A DNA stretch of 64,000 nt. Source: Anaerolineae bacterium. Lineage in GTDB: Bacteria > Chloroflexota > Anaerolineae > Anaerolineales > Anaerolineaceae. The DNA lies in the NCBI GenBank assembly GCA_013314735.1, contig JABUFD010000002.1, positions 496,001 through 560,000 on the forward strand, in the 5' to 3' direction. Below are positions 1 through 7,855 of the stretch, piece after piece. The first letter of the stretch is position 1. The number at the start of each line of letters is the position of its first letter. A program made the translations under genes and the position numbers. Below the pieces are notes generated by a model. It saw only the letters and a program-made list of their open reading frames with translations. It was not told the DNA's origin and did no database searches.

Positions 1-921
1 GGGGCTTATGTGCTGGCTTCCACTTTGATGGGAGTTAAAATCGCCAGGGATTGGCGTCCAGATGTGATCCATGCGCATTTTGCAGTACCGGCAGGCGCTG
101 CGGCATATGCCTTATCATTGTTTTCCGGTATACCTTACATTTTGACCATTCAATTGGGTGATGTGCCAGGCGCAAGCCCGGAAAAAACTGGTCGATGGTT
201 TCGATGGATCAAACCGTTGACACCTCCGATCTGGAAAAAAGCGAGTTGCATTGCGGCCGTGAGTGCCTGGGTGCGCCAGATGGCGCTCGAAAACTATCCG
301 GTTCCAATTGAGGTGATCCCCAATGGAATTCCGGCAGAATGGGTGCATACTGATCCGCCCCTGGCGCATCAGCCACCAGGGATACTGTTTGCTGGTCGGT
401 TTGTTGAACAAAAAAACCTTCCTGTTTTACTGGACACGCTTGAGGCAGTGCGCGACTTATCTTGGACAGCCACCCTGGCTGGTGATGGGCAATTGCACGC
501 ATGGGTGGAGCAACAATTGTTTGAACGAGGACTCAATGAGAGGGTGCGGTTAACCGGTTGGATTACGCCCGGTGCTGTGGTGGATTTATGCCGTGGTAGT
601 GATATTTACTTTATGCCGTCGCTTACAGAAGGCTTGCCCTTGACCGGTGTGATGGGGCTGTCCGCGGGGCTGGCGCTTGTGTTGAGTAACGCCGGAGGAA
701 ATGTCGATCTGGTGGAACACGGTAAGAATGGTTACCTGTTTCCGCCAGATGATGTTATGAGTTTTTCTGCTGCATTGCGAGGACTGATTTCAAATCCAGA
801 ACAATTGCTCTCATGTAAAAAACGCAGTCTTGAAATTTCAGAGCGGTTCCGTGTGGAGAAGATTATCTGCCTGTATGAAAAGTTATTGCACAAGGCTGCC
901 GCCTCTCCAAAACACAGTTAA
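1..921 (+). CDS. GT4-family glycosyltransferase, 5' end outside window
   Basis: The reading frame is open from base 1, so the N-terminus lies upstream; about 306 residues are visible. The fold is GT-B: the N-terminal half contains HAHFAVPAGAAAYALS and IPNGIP, and the C-terminal half has the donor-binding pattern LFAGRFVEQKNLPVLL ... GWITPGAVVDLCRGSDIYF ... EGLPLTGVMGLSAG. Family members transfer a sugar from a nucleotide donor to a lipid or sugar acceptor at the cytoplasmic face of the membrane. In most GT4 enzymes a second glutamate follows EGLP by about five residues (EX7E); here that place reads Met-Gly. The acceptor cannot be told from sequence. It is followed by a promoter and an unrelated operon. 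Confidence 0.85.
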   Translation, partial: GAYVLASTLMGVKIARDWRPDVIHAHFAVPAGAAAYALSLFSGIPYILTIQLGDVPGASPEKTGRWFRWIKPLTPPIWKKASCIAAVSAWVRQMALENYPVPIEVIPNGIPAEWVHTDPPLAHQPPGILFAGRFVEQKNLPVLLDTLEAVRDLSWTATLAGDGQLHAWVEQQLFERGLNERVRLTGWITPGAVVDLCRGSDIYFMPSLTEGLPLTGVMGLSAGLALVLSNAGGNVDLVEHGKNGYLFPPDDVMSFSAALRGLISNPEQLLSCKKRSLEISERFRVEKIICLYEKLLHKAAASPKHS

Positions 922-955
922 GTGTTAACCAGCGGTAAAGAATTCCGGGAAAGAA

Positions 956-984
956 TTGACATGGAGGTTGAATTTCGCTATGAT
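956..984 (+). promoter_or_regulatory. sigma-70-type promoter of the fadR-glpD operon
   Basis: TTGACA at 956-961 and TATGAT at 979-984 are separated by exactly 17 bases. Transcription should start near 991, just before the FadR-type operator. Confidence 0.75.
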
Positions 985-997
985 AGATATAACTGGT

Positions 998-1014
998 AAG
1001 TGGTCATACCAGTT
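998..1014 (+). promoter_or_regulatory. FadR-type operator overlapping the transcript start
   Basis: The 17-mer AAGTGGTCATACCAGTT contains TGGT-N3-ACCA, the core of FadR/GntR operators; the E. coli fadB operator has the same TGGTNNNACCAG core. A wider inverted repeat AACTGGTA (991-998) / TACCAGTT (1007-1014) surrounds it. Its place at about +8 to +24 fits repression by the gene that follows. Confidence 0.7.
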
Positions 1015-1025
1015 AAGGAGTTGCT

Positions 1026-1760
1026 TTGAAAAAATGGGATCGAGGCTTAAAACCTGCCGAATTTGCAGAGCATCAACTGGTTGAGGCGATTCTCACTGGA
1101 GAATTCCCGGTTTCCAGGAATTTGCCCGGCGAACGTGAACTATCTGATATGCTCGGTGTTACACGTCCAACATTACGCGAAGTACTGCAGCGTATGGCCC
1201 GCGATGGTTGGGTGGAGATTCAACATGGAAAGGCTACTCGGGTAAAGAATTACCTGACGGAAGGTAATCTTGGGGTATTGTCATCCATCGCCGCACACCA
1301 GGTTGCCGTTGATCCCGTTTTTATTGCGAATTTATTGGCACTTCGCCGGTTGATTGCCCCTGAATATACACGGCTGGCGATTGAGAACGATGCTTCCTGC
1401 GTGGTAGAGACATTACGAAGGGCACCTACGGCAGATGATGATTTGGCTTTGATTGCTTTGTTTGACTGGCAGGTTCACCAGACTTTGGCGATTGCTTCCG
1501 GTAATCCTGTGTTTCCTTTATTGCTAAATAGTTTCCAGGATTTGTATCAACGAGTGGGGGTTGGGTATTATTCTGTCGATGGCGCGGTGGCGTTATCGTT
1601 TCGGTTTTACACTGAATTGTTATCTGCAACCGCTCAGGGTTTACCCTGGGAGGGTTCTGCATTGTGTGAATCAGTGATGATGGAGAGTGAACAATTGTGG
1701 CATGCCTACATGAAACAATTCCGAACGGTGGAAGGTGGCAGAGATGATGTTATGGAATGA
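1026..1760 (+). CDS. fadR: FadR-type GntR-family regulator (acyl-CoA responsive)
   Basis: A 244-residue protein with a TTG start preceded by AAGGAG at 1015-1020. The winged helix (about residues 10-75) contains PGERELSDMLGVTRPTLREV and DGWVEIQHGKATRV. These match E. coli FadR closely, including the recognition-helix arginines and the wing His-Gly-Lys. The alpha-helical C-terminal half (IASGNPVFPLLLNSFQDLYQ) also resembles the FadR acyl-CoA-binding domain rather than the generic FCD domain. FadR proteins release DNA when bound to long-chain acyl-CoA. The matching operator just upstream suggests self-repression together with the overlapping glpD and FAD-oxidase genes. The ligand is inferred from similarity. 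Confidence 0.8.
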   Translation: MKKWDRGLKPAEFAEHQLVEAILTGEFPVSRNLPGERELSDMLGVTRPTLREVLQRMARDGWVEIQHGKATRVKNYLTEGNLGVLSSIAAHQVAVDPVFIANLLALRRLIAPEYTRLAIENDASCVVETLRRAPTADDDLALIALFDWQVHQTLAIASGNPVFPLLLNSFQDLYQRVGVGYYSVDGAVALSFRFYTELLSATAQGLPWEGSALCESVMMESEQLWHAYMKQFRTVEGGRDDVME

Positions 1761-3384
1761 TCAATGGCGCCAGAAAACCTGGGATAGTATTGATCAAGAT
1801 TGGGATTTGATCATTATTGGTGGTGGGATCACTGGTGCAGGGATACTGCGAGAAGCAGTTAATCGGGGTTACCAAGTTTTGTTACTGGATGCCAATGATT
1901 TTGCATTCGGCACTTCCTCCCGGTCGTCGAAACTGATCCATGGAGGATTCCGCTACCTGGCTAATCGGCAGTTTGATGTCACCCGTGAGTCAGTGATCGA
2001 ACGGGAGTGGATGCTGCAGAATGCCAGACACCTGGTGACACCGTTGAAATTCCTGATACCGATTTATGAACGTAAAAAAGCATGGCAGTACAAACTGGGC
2101 GTTCTTATTTATGATTGGATGGCCTCCCATTGGGACCACAAAATGCTGTCCAGGCGGCAGGTGGAACGTCTCTGCCCCATTTTGTCAAGGGAAGGCCTGA
2201 GGGAAGGTATCCTGTACCGTGACGCACAAATGGATGACTCCCGGTTTGTGATACGTTTGCTGCGGGAATGTGTGCGGGATGGGGGAACAGCTTTGAATTA
2301 TGCCCGGGTAACAGGTTTACTGCGGGATGATGCCGGGGTAGTCAACGGAGTGTCGGTTGTAGACAGCAGCGGTTTCCTTGAGCCACCGCAGTTCAGCCGG
2401 ACGGTCTATCTGCATGCCAAAATCGTGATCAATGCAGCCGGGCCGTGGTCTGATGAGATCAGGGCTGGGATGCCGGCAGGAGATAAAATCCGCCAATTGC
2501 GTGGCAGCCATCTTGTGTTTCCTGCCGAAAAATTTCCACTTCGTCATGCTGTAACACTGCGCCACCCTGATGATGGCAGGGCAATGTTCGCACTGCCTTG
2601 GGAAGGGACAGTTCTGATTGGTACCACTGACCTTGACCATCATTTACCGCCCGGAGAACCAGGTGGAGAGACCTTCTGTACACGTGATGAAGTGGATTAC
2701 TTGATGCGTGCCGTTGAAGTCATTTTCCCTGGAGCGGCGGTAAGCCATGCTGATATCATTTCATCCATGGCTGGCTTGCGACCTATCATCAGCAGTGGAA
2801 AGGAAAATCCTTCGGATGAATCAAGGGCACATCATGTTTGGGTTGAAGATGGCATGGTATCTGTGGGAGGCGGAAAATTTACCATTTTCCGCGTAATGGC
2901 GCAGGATGTAATGCGATCTGCAGAAACTATTCTGGGAGAAGATCGTTCAGAAGCCATCCGGCACGGTTACTTCCATCCCCTGCCCGAACGCCTAGCCGCC
3001 AGTGATTTGGAGTGCCTATCGCCCGAAACCATGAATTACCTATCGGGTCGGTATGGCGCTGACCTAAGTGCCCTGGTCGAATCAGGTTTACCCGATGAGT
3101 GCAGCAGGATTTTGCATCTTCCCAATGTGTGGGCTGAGCTGCGTTGGGCTGTAAGAGCCGAAGGGGTGGTTCATCTTGATGATCTTCTACTGCGGCGAGT
3201 GCGACTGGGGTTGTTGCTGCCCAACGCGGCGGAAAATGTGATGCCGCGCATCCGCGTCATTGTTCAGGATGCTTTGGGGTGGGACGATGAGAAGTGGCAT
3301 GATGAATACATTCGTTACCGGCGTATCTGGCAGCAGGCATATTCGCCAGTGCCCGGTACTGAACCTGAAGGAGGTATCGAATGA
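1744..3384 (+). CDS. glpD: FAD-dependent glycerol-3-phosphate dehydrogenase
   Basis: Oxidises sn-glycerol-3-phosphate to dihydroxyacetone phosphate at the membrane, passing electrons to quinone. The N-terminal Rossmann motif is DLIIIGGGITGAGILREA, followed by the family signature GTSSRSSKLIHGGFRYL. The length (546 residues from this ATG) fits GlpD/GlpA. I chose ATG 1744 because GGAAGGTGG lies about six bases upstream; an in-frame GTG at 1735 is possible. The gene begins inside the last codons of fadR and its stop overlaps the next ATG (ATGA), so the three genes should be translationally coupled. Control by FadR would tie glycerolipid turnover to acyl-CoA supply. Confidence 0.9.
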   Translation: MMLWNDQWRQKTWDSIDQDWDLIIIGGGITGAGILREAVNRGYQVLLLDANDFAFGTSSRSSKLIHGGFRYLANRQFDVTRESVIEREWMLQNARHLVTPLKFLIPIYERKKAWQYKLGVLIYDWMASHWDHKMLSRRQVERLCPILSREGLREGILYRDAQMDDSRFVIRLLRECVRDGGTALNYARVTGLLRDDAGVVNGVSVVDSSGFLEPPQFSRTVYLHAKIVINAAGPWSDEIRAGMPAGDKIRQLRGSHLVFPAEKFPLRHAVTLRHPDDGRAMFALPWEGTVLIGTTDLDHHLPPGEPGGETFCTRDEVDYLMRAVEVIFPGAAVSHADIISSMAGLRPIISSGKENPSDESRAHHVWVEDGMVSVGGGKFTIFRVMAQDVMRSAETILGEDRSEAIRHGYFHPLPERLAASDLECLSPETMNYLSGRYGADLSALVESGLPDECSRILHLPNVWAELRWAVRAEGVVHLDDLLLRRVRLGLLLPNAAENVMPRIRVIVQDALGWDDEKWHDEYIRYRRIWQQAYSPVPGTEPEGGIE

Positions 3385-5117
3385 AACAGGGCAGCAAATT
3401 TGTTCCGCGGTGGTTTGAGGGAGAACTACCAGAGCGGTCATTCCGATCATTGTTTAAATGGGGCGATTCGGGGGCCTATAAGCATCCAAACCGGCGCTTA
3501 TACGCGTACATGCGCGATACGTTTGGGTTGATCGATGATGATTTTCGCCATCCGCTCGACCTGGGATTGAACGATGTGCCGGAGCAATTGCCAGGCCGAT
3601 TATCCCAAACCACACTCGAAACGATGATTAATATTGTGGGCGAAGAAAATGTCGACCAGAGCACCTACCACAGATTGCGATGTGGATATGGGGCGGGGAT
3701 GTTGGATGTGATGCGCCTGCGGGAAGGAATCATTGAGAATCTTCCCGACCTGGTCGTATACCCCAGAACAAAGGAAGAGGTGGTTCAGGTGATCCAACAT
3801 TGTTCGTCAGCACATATCCCGTTGATGGTGCGCGGCGGTGGCTCAACAGTGACCCGCGGTTATGAAGCGCCCCAGGGAGGGATCGTGCTCGATATGGCCA
3901 GGCACATGAAGCGTGTACTGGATCTGAATGAAACAGACCAGACAATCACGGTGGAAGCTGGCATGTTTGGCCCCGCCCTGGAGTTAATCATTAACCAGGC
4001 GCCTTCAACACTTGGCGCGCAACGACCGTATACTTTAGGCCACTTCCCGCAATCTTTTGAATATTCCAGTGTAGGGGGATGGATTGTCACTCGGGGGGCA
4101 GGGCAAAATTCTACGTATTATGGAAAAATTGAAGACCTGGTGTTGGGGCAGGAATACGCGACACCTCACGGATTATTTTGCACACCCGCATTCCCGCGTG
4201 CCGCGATTGGTCCGGATATGAACCAGATCATGATGGGCGGAGAAGGCACACTGGGGGTGTTGGTCAATGCAACCCTGAAACTGAGCCGATTCCAACCCGA
4301 AAATACCCGTTACTTCGCGTTTGTGTTTAGAACATGGGAAGATGGTGTGGCTGCGATGCGGGAGATTATGCAGGGAGAATTTGGCAAGCCTTCTGTATTT
4401 CGGTTATCAGACGCCGAAGAAACGGATGCCGGCTTGAAATTATATGGGGTAGAAGGCACACCGGCAGAAACACTGGTCAATGCGATGGGTTACCAACCCA
4501 TGCAACGCTGCCTGATGTTGGGAACGGTTGACGGCGATCGGGCAGCAACCCGCCTGGTGAAAAGCAAGATAAAGCGGATCTGCGGCAGGTATAGGGCATT
4601 AAATCTGTCTGGGTTTCATGTGGCGCAGATGTGGGAACATAGCCGTTTCCGTGATCCATATTTGCGGGATGACATGCAGGATTTCGGAATTTTGACCGAT
4701 ACACTGGAATGTGCCGTGCGCTGGTCGCAGGTGGAGCTGGTACACCAACAGGTGCGCGCGTTTGTTAAAAGCAGGCCGCGGACAATTTGCACCTGCCACA
4801 TTTCGCATGCCTATCCCCAAGGATGCAACCTGTATTTTATATTTATTGCTAAAATCGATTCGATTAATGAGTACCTGGATTTGCAGTATGGCATATTAGA
4901 AGCGATCCAGCAATCCGGCGCTGCGATATCGCACCATCATGGGATTGGCAAACAAACCGGTCCCTGGTTTGCAGAACAGCAGGGAATCATATCGATGGGA
5001 CTGCTACATGCGATCAAGGATTATTTAGATCCAGAAGGCATTCTCAACCCGGGTGGTACGCTTGGGTTAGATATGAGTAATGAACAAAGGAACAAACGTT
5101 GGGGGTACCGGGAATAG
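3381..5117 (+). CDS. FAD-binding oxidase, alkyldihydroxyacetonephosphate-synthase-like
   Basis: A 578-residue protein of the vanillyl-alcohol-oxidase/FAD_binding_4 superfamily. The FAD pyrophosphate loop is near residue 155 (VRGGGSTVTRGYEAPQGG) and the second FAD segment includes GAGQNSTYYGKIEDLVLG. The C-terminus has the AGPS-like SHHHGIGK signature, and the N-terminal RWFEGELPERSFRSLFKWGD also recalls AGPS proteins. AGPS swaps the acyl chain of acyl-DHAP for a fatty alcohol, the first ether-lipid step. Bacterial relatives include oxidases of unknown substrate, so ether-lipid synthesis is a hypothesis. The ATGA overlap with glpD, whose product DHAP is the AGPS backbone, supports it. It ends just before convergent manA. 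Confidence 0.75.
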   Translation: MKQGSKFVPRWFEGELPERSFRSLFKWGDSGAYKHPNRRLYAYMRDTFGLIDDDFRHPLDLGLNDVPEQLPGRLSQTTLETMINIVGEENVDQSTYHRLRCGYGAGMLDVMRLREGIIENLPDLVVYPRTKEEVVQVIQHCSSAHIPLMVRGGGSTVTRGYEAPQGGIVLDMARHMKRVLDLNETDQTITVEAGMFGPALELIINQAPSTLGAQRPYTLGHFPQSFEYSSVGGWIVTRGAGQNSTYYGKIEDLVLGQEYATPHGLFCTPAFPRAAIGPDMNQIMMGGEGTLGVLVNATLKLSRFQPENTRYFAFVFRTWEDGVAAMREIMQGEFGKPSVFRLSDAEETDAGLKLYGVEGTPAETLVNAMGYQPMQRCLMLGTVDGDRAATRLVKSKIKRICGRYRALNLSGFHVAQMWEHSRFRDPYLRDDMQDFGILTDTLECAVRWSQVELVHQQVRAFVKSRPRTICTCHISHAYPQGCNLYFIFIAKIDSINEYLDLQYGILEAIQQSGAAISHHHGIGKQTGPWFAEQQGIISMGLLHAIKDYLDPEGILNPGGTLGLDMSNEQRNKRWGYRE

Positions 5118-5121
5118 TGTT

Positions 5122-6123
5122 TTAACCTTCTATTGGCGGCAGGTAGGAACGCAGCAGGACAGCATCCGCCGACGCGTGAATCCGGTAGGTTCCCATTGCG
5201 GCCGGGAGCAGGACAAACGTGATGGGTTGTAAGGATTCCCCATTTACGGTTGCTGCCCCTTTCAGGCAACCCCAGATTTCCAATGTGCTGCCATCACAAT
5301 TTCCGTTGAACTCTCCGCCTTCAGTCATGTGGACACGGTCTGTGATAAAGTATTGATTTTCACACAGGCGGTATTGCTGAACAAGGCCATCATCAGACAA
5401 CAAGGATGCAGGAACGACCTTCGGTTCTGGATGGTCAAAATCGATCACATCCATGGCTTGCCGGATATGGAGTGGGCGTGGTTGTCCATCGGTGCCCACG
5501 CGATTCCAATCATACACACGATACGTTGTGTCAGAATTTTGCTGAATCTCCGCGATTATTTCTCCCTCCATGATGGCGTGCAGCGTGCCTGACGGTACAC
5601 AGACATGGTCACCAGCTTGTATTGGGACAAAATGGAGAAAGGGTTCCAAATGACCGGTTTCGATCGCCTTTTGGAAAGCTTCCGGTGTTGTACCTTTTTT
5701 TACGCCATAAATTAATTGTGCACCGGGCTTTGCTTTGAGGACAACCCACATTTCGGTCTTTCCCAGTTCATTGCCCTCATGTTTTTGCGCATAGGCATCC
5801 TTGGGGTGAACCTGCACTGACAGACGATCATTGGCATCGATTAGCTTAACCAGAAGTGGGAATTTCCCACGTTGCAGTGCCCAGTCACCCCAATGTCCAA
5901 CCAGGTTGGCTCCCATCTCATGGGTGAGTTGTGCCAATGTTTTTCCCTGGTGGATGCCATTAATCACGGTGCAGTCTCCATTAGGGTGAGCAGCGATTTC
6001 CCAGCTTTCAGATGTTTTGCGGTCCATGGGTATGTTCCGGCCGAAATCTGCCAGGTTATGGCCGCCCCAAATGGCTTCTTTCAGCACAGGTGATAATCGC
6101 AGAGGATAGTAAAAATGATTCAT
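5122..6123 (-). CDS. manA: mannose-6-phosphate isomerase, class I
   Basis: Interconverts fructose-6-phosphate and mannose-6-phosphate, supplying mannose for surface glycans. The cupin metal site shows in VQVHPKDAYAQKHEGNELGKTE, with the usual Gln, His and Glu ligands, and in DHVCVPSGTLHAI, with the later His ligand. The N-terminus PLRLSPVLKEAIWGG is typical of the short bacterial (Bacillus-type) enzymes, and the length of 333 residues agrees. The start at 6123 is preceded by GGAGAG; a longer frame reaching 6174 has no ribosome-binding site. It is transcribed towards the FAD-oxidase gene and diverges from the acetyltransferase at 6226. Confidence 0.9.
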   Translation of the reverse strand: MNHFYYPLRLSPVLKEAIWGGHNLADFGRNIPMDRKTSESWEIAAHPNGDCTVINGIHQGKTLAQLTHEMGANLVGHWGDWALQRGKFPLLVKLIDANDRLSVQVHPKDAYAQKHEGNELGKTEMWVVLKAKPGAQLIYGVKKGTTPEAFQKAIETGHLEPFLHFVPIQAGDHVCVPSGTLHAIMEGEIIAEIQQNSDTTYRVYDWNRVGTDGQPRPLHIRQAMDVIDFDHPEPKVVPASLLSDDGLVQQYRLCENQYFITDRVHMTEGGEFNGNCDGSTLEIWGCLKGAATVNGESLQPITFVLLPAAMGTYRIHASADAVLLRSYLPPIEG

Positions 6124-6225
6124 GGTTGTTTCTCTCCATCGGGATATGTGCAAAAATTGTATCATGATCTCCATCCACGTTTATAATGAACCTTGCTTCC
6201 AATTCTACTCAGGAGAGTGCAAAGA

Positions 6226-6702
6226 ATGAACATCCGTCCAGCGGTAGCCTCAGATTATGTTTCTGTCGATCCTATCCTCGTGGAGGTTGAACACCTCCAT
6301 GTTGCACTTGAACCCTCTGTTTTTCAGACGATTGACCATTATGATCCATCCCATTTTCACCATCTGATCGATGCTGATGACAGCATAATCCTGCTCGCTG
6401 AGGAAGAAAAATTTATTGTAGGGGCTGTAATTGCGGTTATCCGGGAGTGGCCGGAGGTTGGAATTTTTAGGGGAGGGCGGTATGTGGCTGTGGAGGAAAT
6501 ATCTGTCACCGAATCTGCGCGCGGCAAGGGGATTGGAAGAGCGTTGATGGGGGCAGTAGAATCCTGGGCAGACAAACACCGGATTCATGAGATACAGTTA
6601 TCGGTGTGGGACAGCAACCCGGGTGCGATTGTTTTTTACCATGAACTGGGTTTTCAACCTTTTTTACATCATTACCGTAAGTCATTACCAAGCAAGGAGT
6701 GA
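6226..6702 (+). CDS. GNAT-family N-acetyltransferase
   Basis: A 158-residue single-domain GNAT. The acetyl-CoA pyrophosphate loop is VTESARGKGIGRALMGAVES (Q/RxxGxG/A type), and the C-terminal NPGAIVFYHELGFQPFLHHY is the usual motif B end. The start ATG at 6226 has AGGAG about ten bases before it. The substrate is unknown. The stop lies four bases before the proB start and the AAGGAG inside its last codons is the proB ribosome-binding site, so it is co-transcribed with proBA; that is position only, not evidence for a role in proline synthesis. Confidence 0.8.
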   Translation: MNIRPAVASDYVSVDPILVEVEHLHVALEPSVFQTIDHYDPSHFHHLIDADDSIILLAEEEKFIVGAVIAVIREWPEVGIFRGGRYVAVEEISVTESARGKGIGRALMGAVESWADKHRIHEIQLSVWDSNPGAIVFYHELGFQPFLHHYRKSLPSKE

Positions 6703-6706
6703 AAAT

Positions 6707-7840
6707 TTGACGATTCAACGCAGCACAGAGAGGAAAAAGCGGGTCATCATCAAGGTGGGAACATCGACGTTGACAGGGGGAGGGTTGGAGTTGCACTTAC
6801 CACGGATGGTGGAACTTACCCGCCAGATCAGTTGTTTAATGGAGGCTGGTTACCAGGTGGTACTGGTGACATCAGGTGGGATTGCTGCTGGCAGGGAAGT
6901 ACTCCATCATCCCCAATTGCCAGGGTTTTTGCCCGCAAAACAGATGTTAGCCGCGGTTGGTCAGCCCCGTTTGATGGCGATCTATACACAGCTTTTCAGC
7001 CTTTACTCGCGGCAGATTGCCCAGGTTCTCCTTACCCGAGATGACCTGGCAGACCGCAAGCGATATTTGAATGCGCGCCACACTTTGGAAGCATTGCTGG
7101 ATTTTGGCCTGATCCCGATCATCAATGAGAACGATACAGTCGCCACGGAAGAAATTCGTTTTGGCGATAATGATAATTTGTCCGCATTGGTCGCCAATGT
7201 ATTGGAGGCTGATTTGCTCGTACTTCTGACAGACCAGGATGGGGTGTTTACGGCTGACCCGCGAAGTGATCCCAATGCTGTGCTGGTTTCACGGATAGAA
7301 TCTGAGCGTTTTTCAACCGCGCTTACTGCTGCAGCGGGCGGTTCGTCAACCGGGTTGGGTACTGGCGGGATGATGACCAAACTGGAAGCTGCTGACCTTG
7401 CTCGGCGCGGAGGAACCAATGTTATCATCGCGAATGGAGGAGTGGAGAATATCCTGGTACGGATTGTGCTTGAGAAGGAAAATCTTGGCACCTGGTTTGC
7501 CAATGTGGGAACTGTTCTGGAGGGCCGGAAACGGTTCATCCTGTCCGGTAGGAAAGGAACTGCCGGGAAAATATGGATAGATGATGGCGCAGCCACTGCA
7601 TTACGCAATGGCGGGAGTTTGCTGCCTGTGGGCGTAAAACGGGTGGGTGGGACGTTTGCAAGAGGTGAAAGTGTCACCATCCTGCGCCAGGATGAAACCC
7701 AGGCTGCAGTCGGAATCGCCAATTATCCGGCTGAAGAGATTCGTCATATTGCAGGGAAGCGATCAGACCAGATTGAAGCCATTCTTGGCTATGCATATGG
7801 GGCTGAGGTTGTGCATCGTGATAACCTGGTATTGCTGTAA
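6707..7840 (+). CDS. proB: glutamate 5-kinase
   Basis: Phosphorylates glutamate with ATP, the first step of proline synthesis. The amino-acid-kinase domain shows RVIIKVGTSTLTGG, LVTSGGIAAGRE, NENDTVATEEIRFGDNDNLS and LTDQDGVFTADPRSDP; a C-terminal PUA domain follows (KGTAGKIWIDDGAATAL to about IAGKRSDQIEAILGY). At 377 residues it matches the PUA-containing form. I chose the TTG at 6707 because AAGGAG (6694-6699) precedes it and the kinase domain starts at once; the frame upstream only overlaps the acetyltransferase. proA follows after 15 bases. Confidence 0.92.
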   Translation: MTIQRSTERKKRVIIKVGTSTLTGGGLELHLPRMVELTRQISCLMEAGYQVVLVTSGGIAAGREVLHHPQLPGFLPAKQMLAAVGQPRLMAIYTQLFSLYSRQIAQVLLTRDDLADRKRYLNARHTLEALLDFGLIPIINENDTVATEEIRFGDNDNLSALVANVLEADLLVLLTDQDGVFTADPRSDPNAVLVSRIESERFSTALTAAAGGSSTGLGTGGMMTKLEAADLARRGGTNVIIANGGVENILVRIVLEKENLGTWFANVGTVLEGRKRFILSGRKGTAGKIWIDDGAATALRNGGSLLPVGVKRVGGTFARGESVTILRQDETQAAVGIANYPAEEIRHIAGKRSDQIEAILGYAYGAEVVHRDNLVLL

Positions 7841-7855
7841 GGATAGGTGAACAGA

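Noticed and set aside
7003-7722. A 239-codon open frame antisense to proB
   Set aside because: The Ser/Pro/Arg-rich translation lacks any motif, while proB on the other strand is unambiguous.
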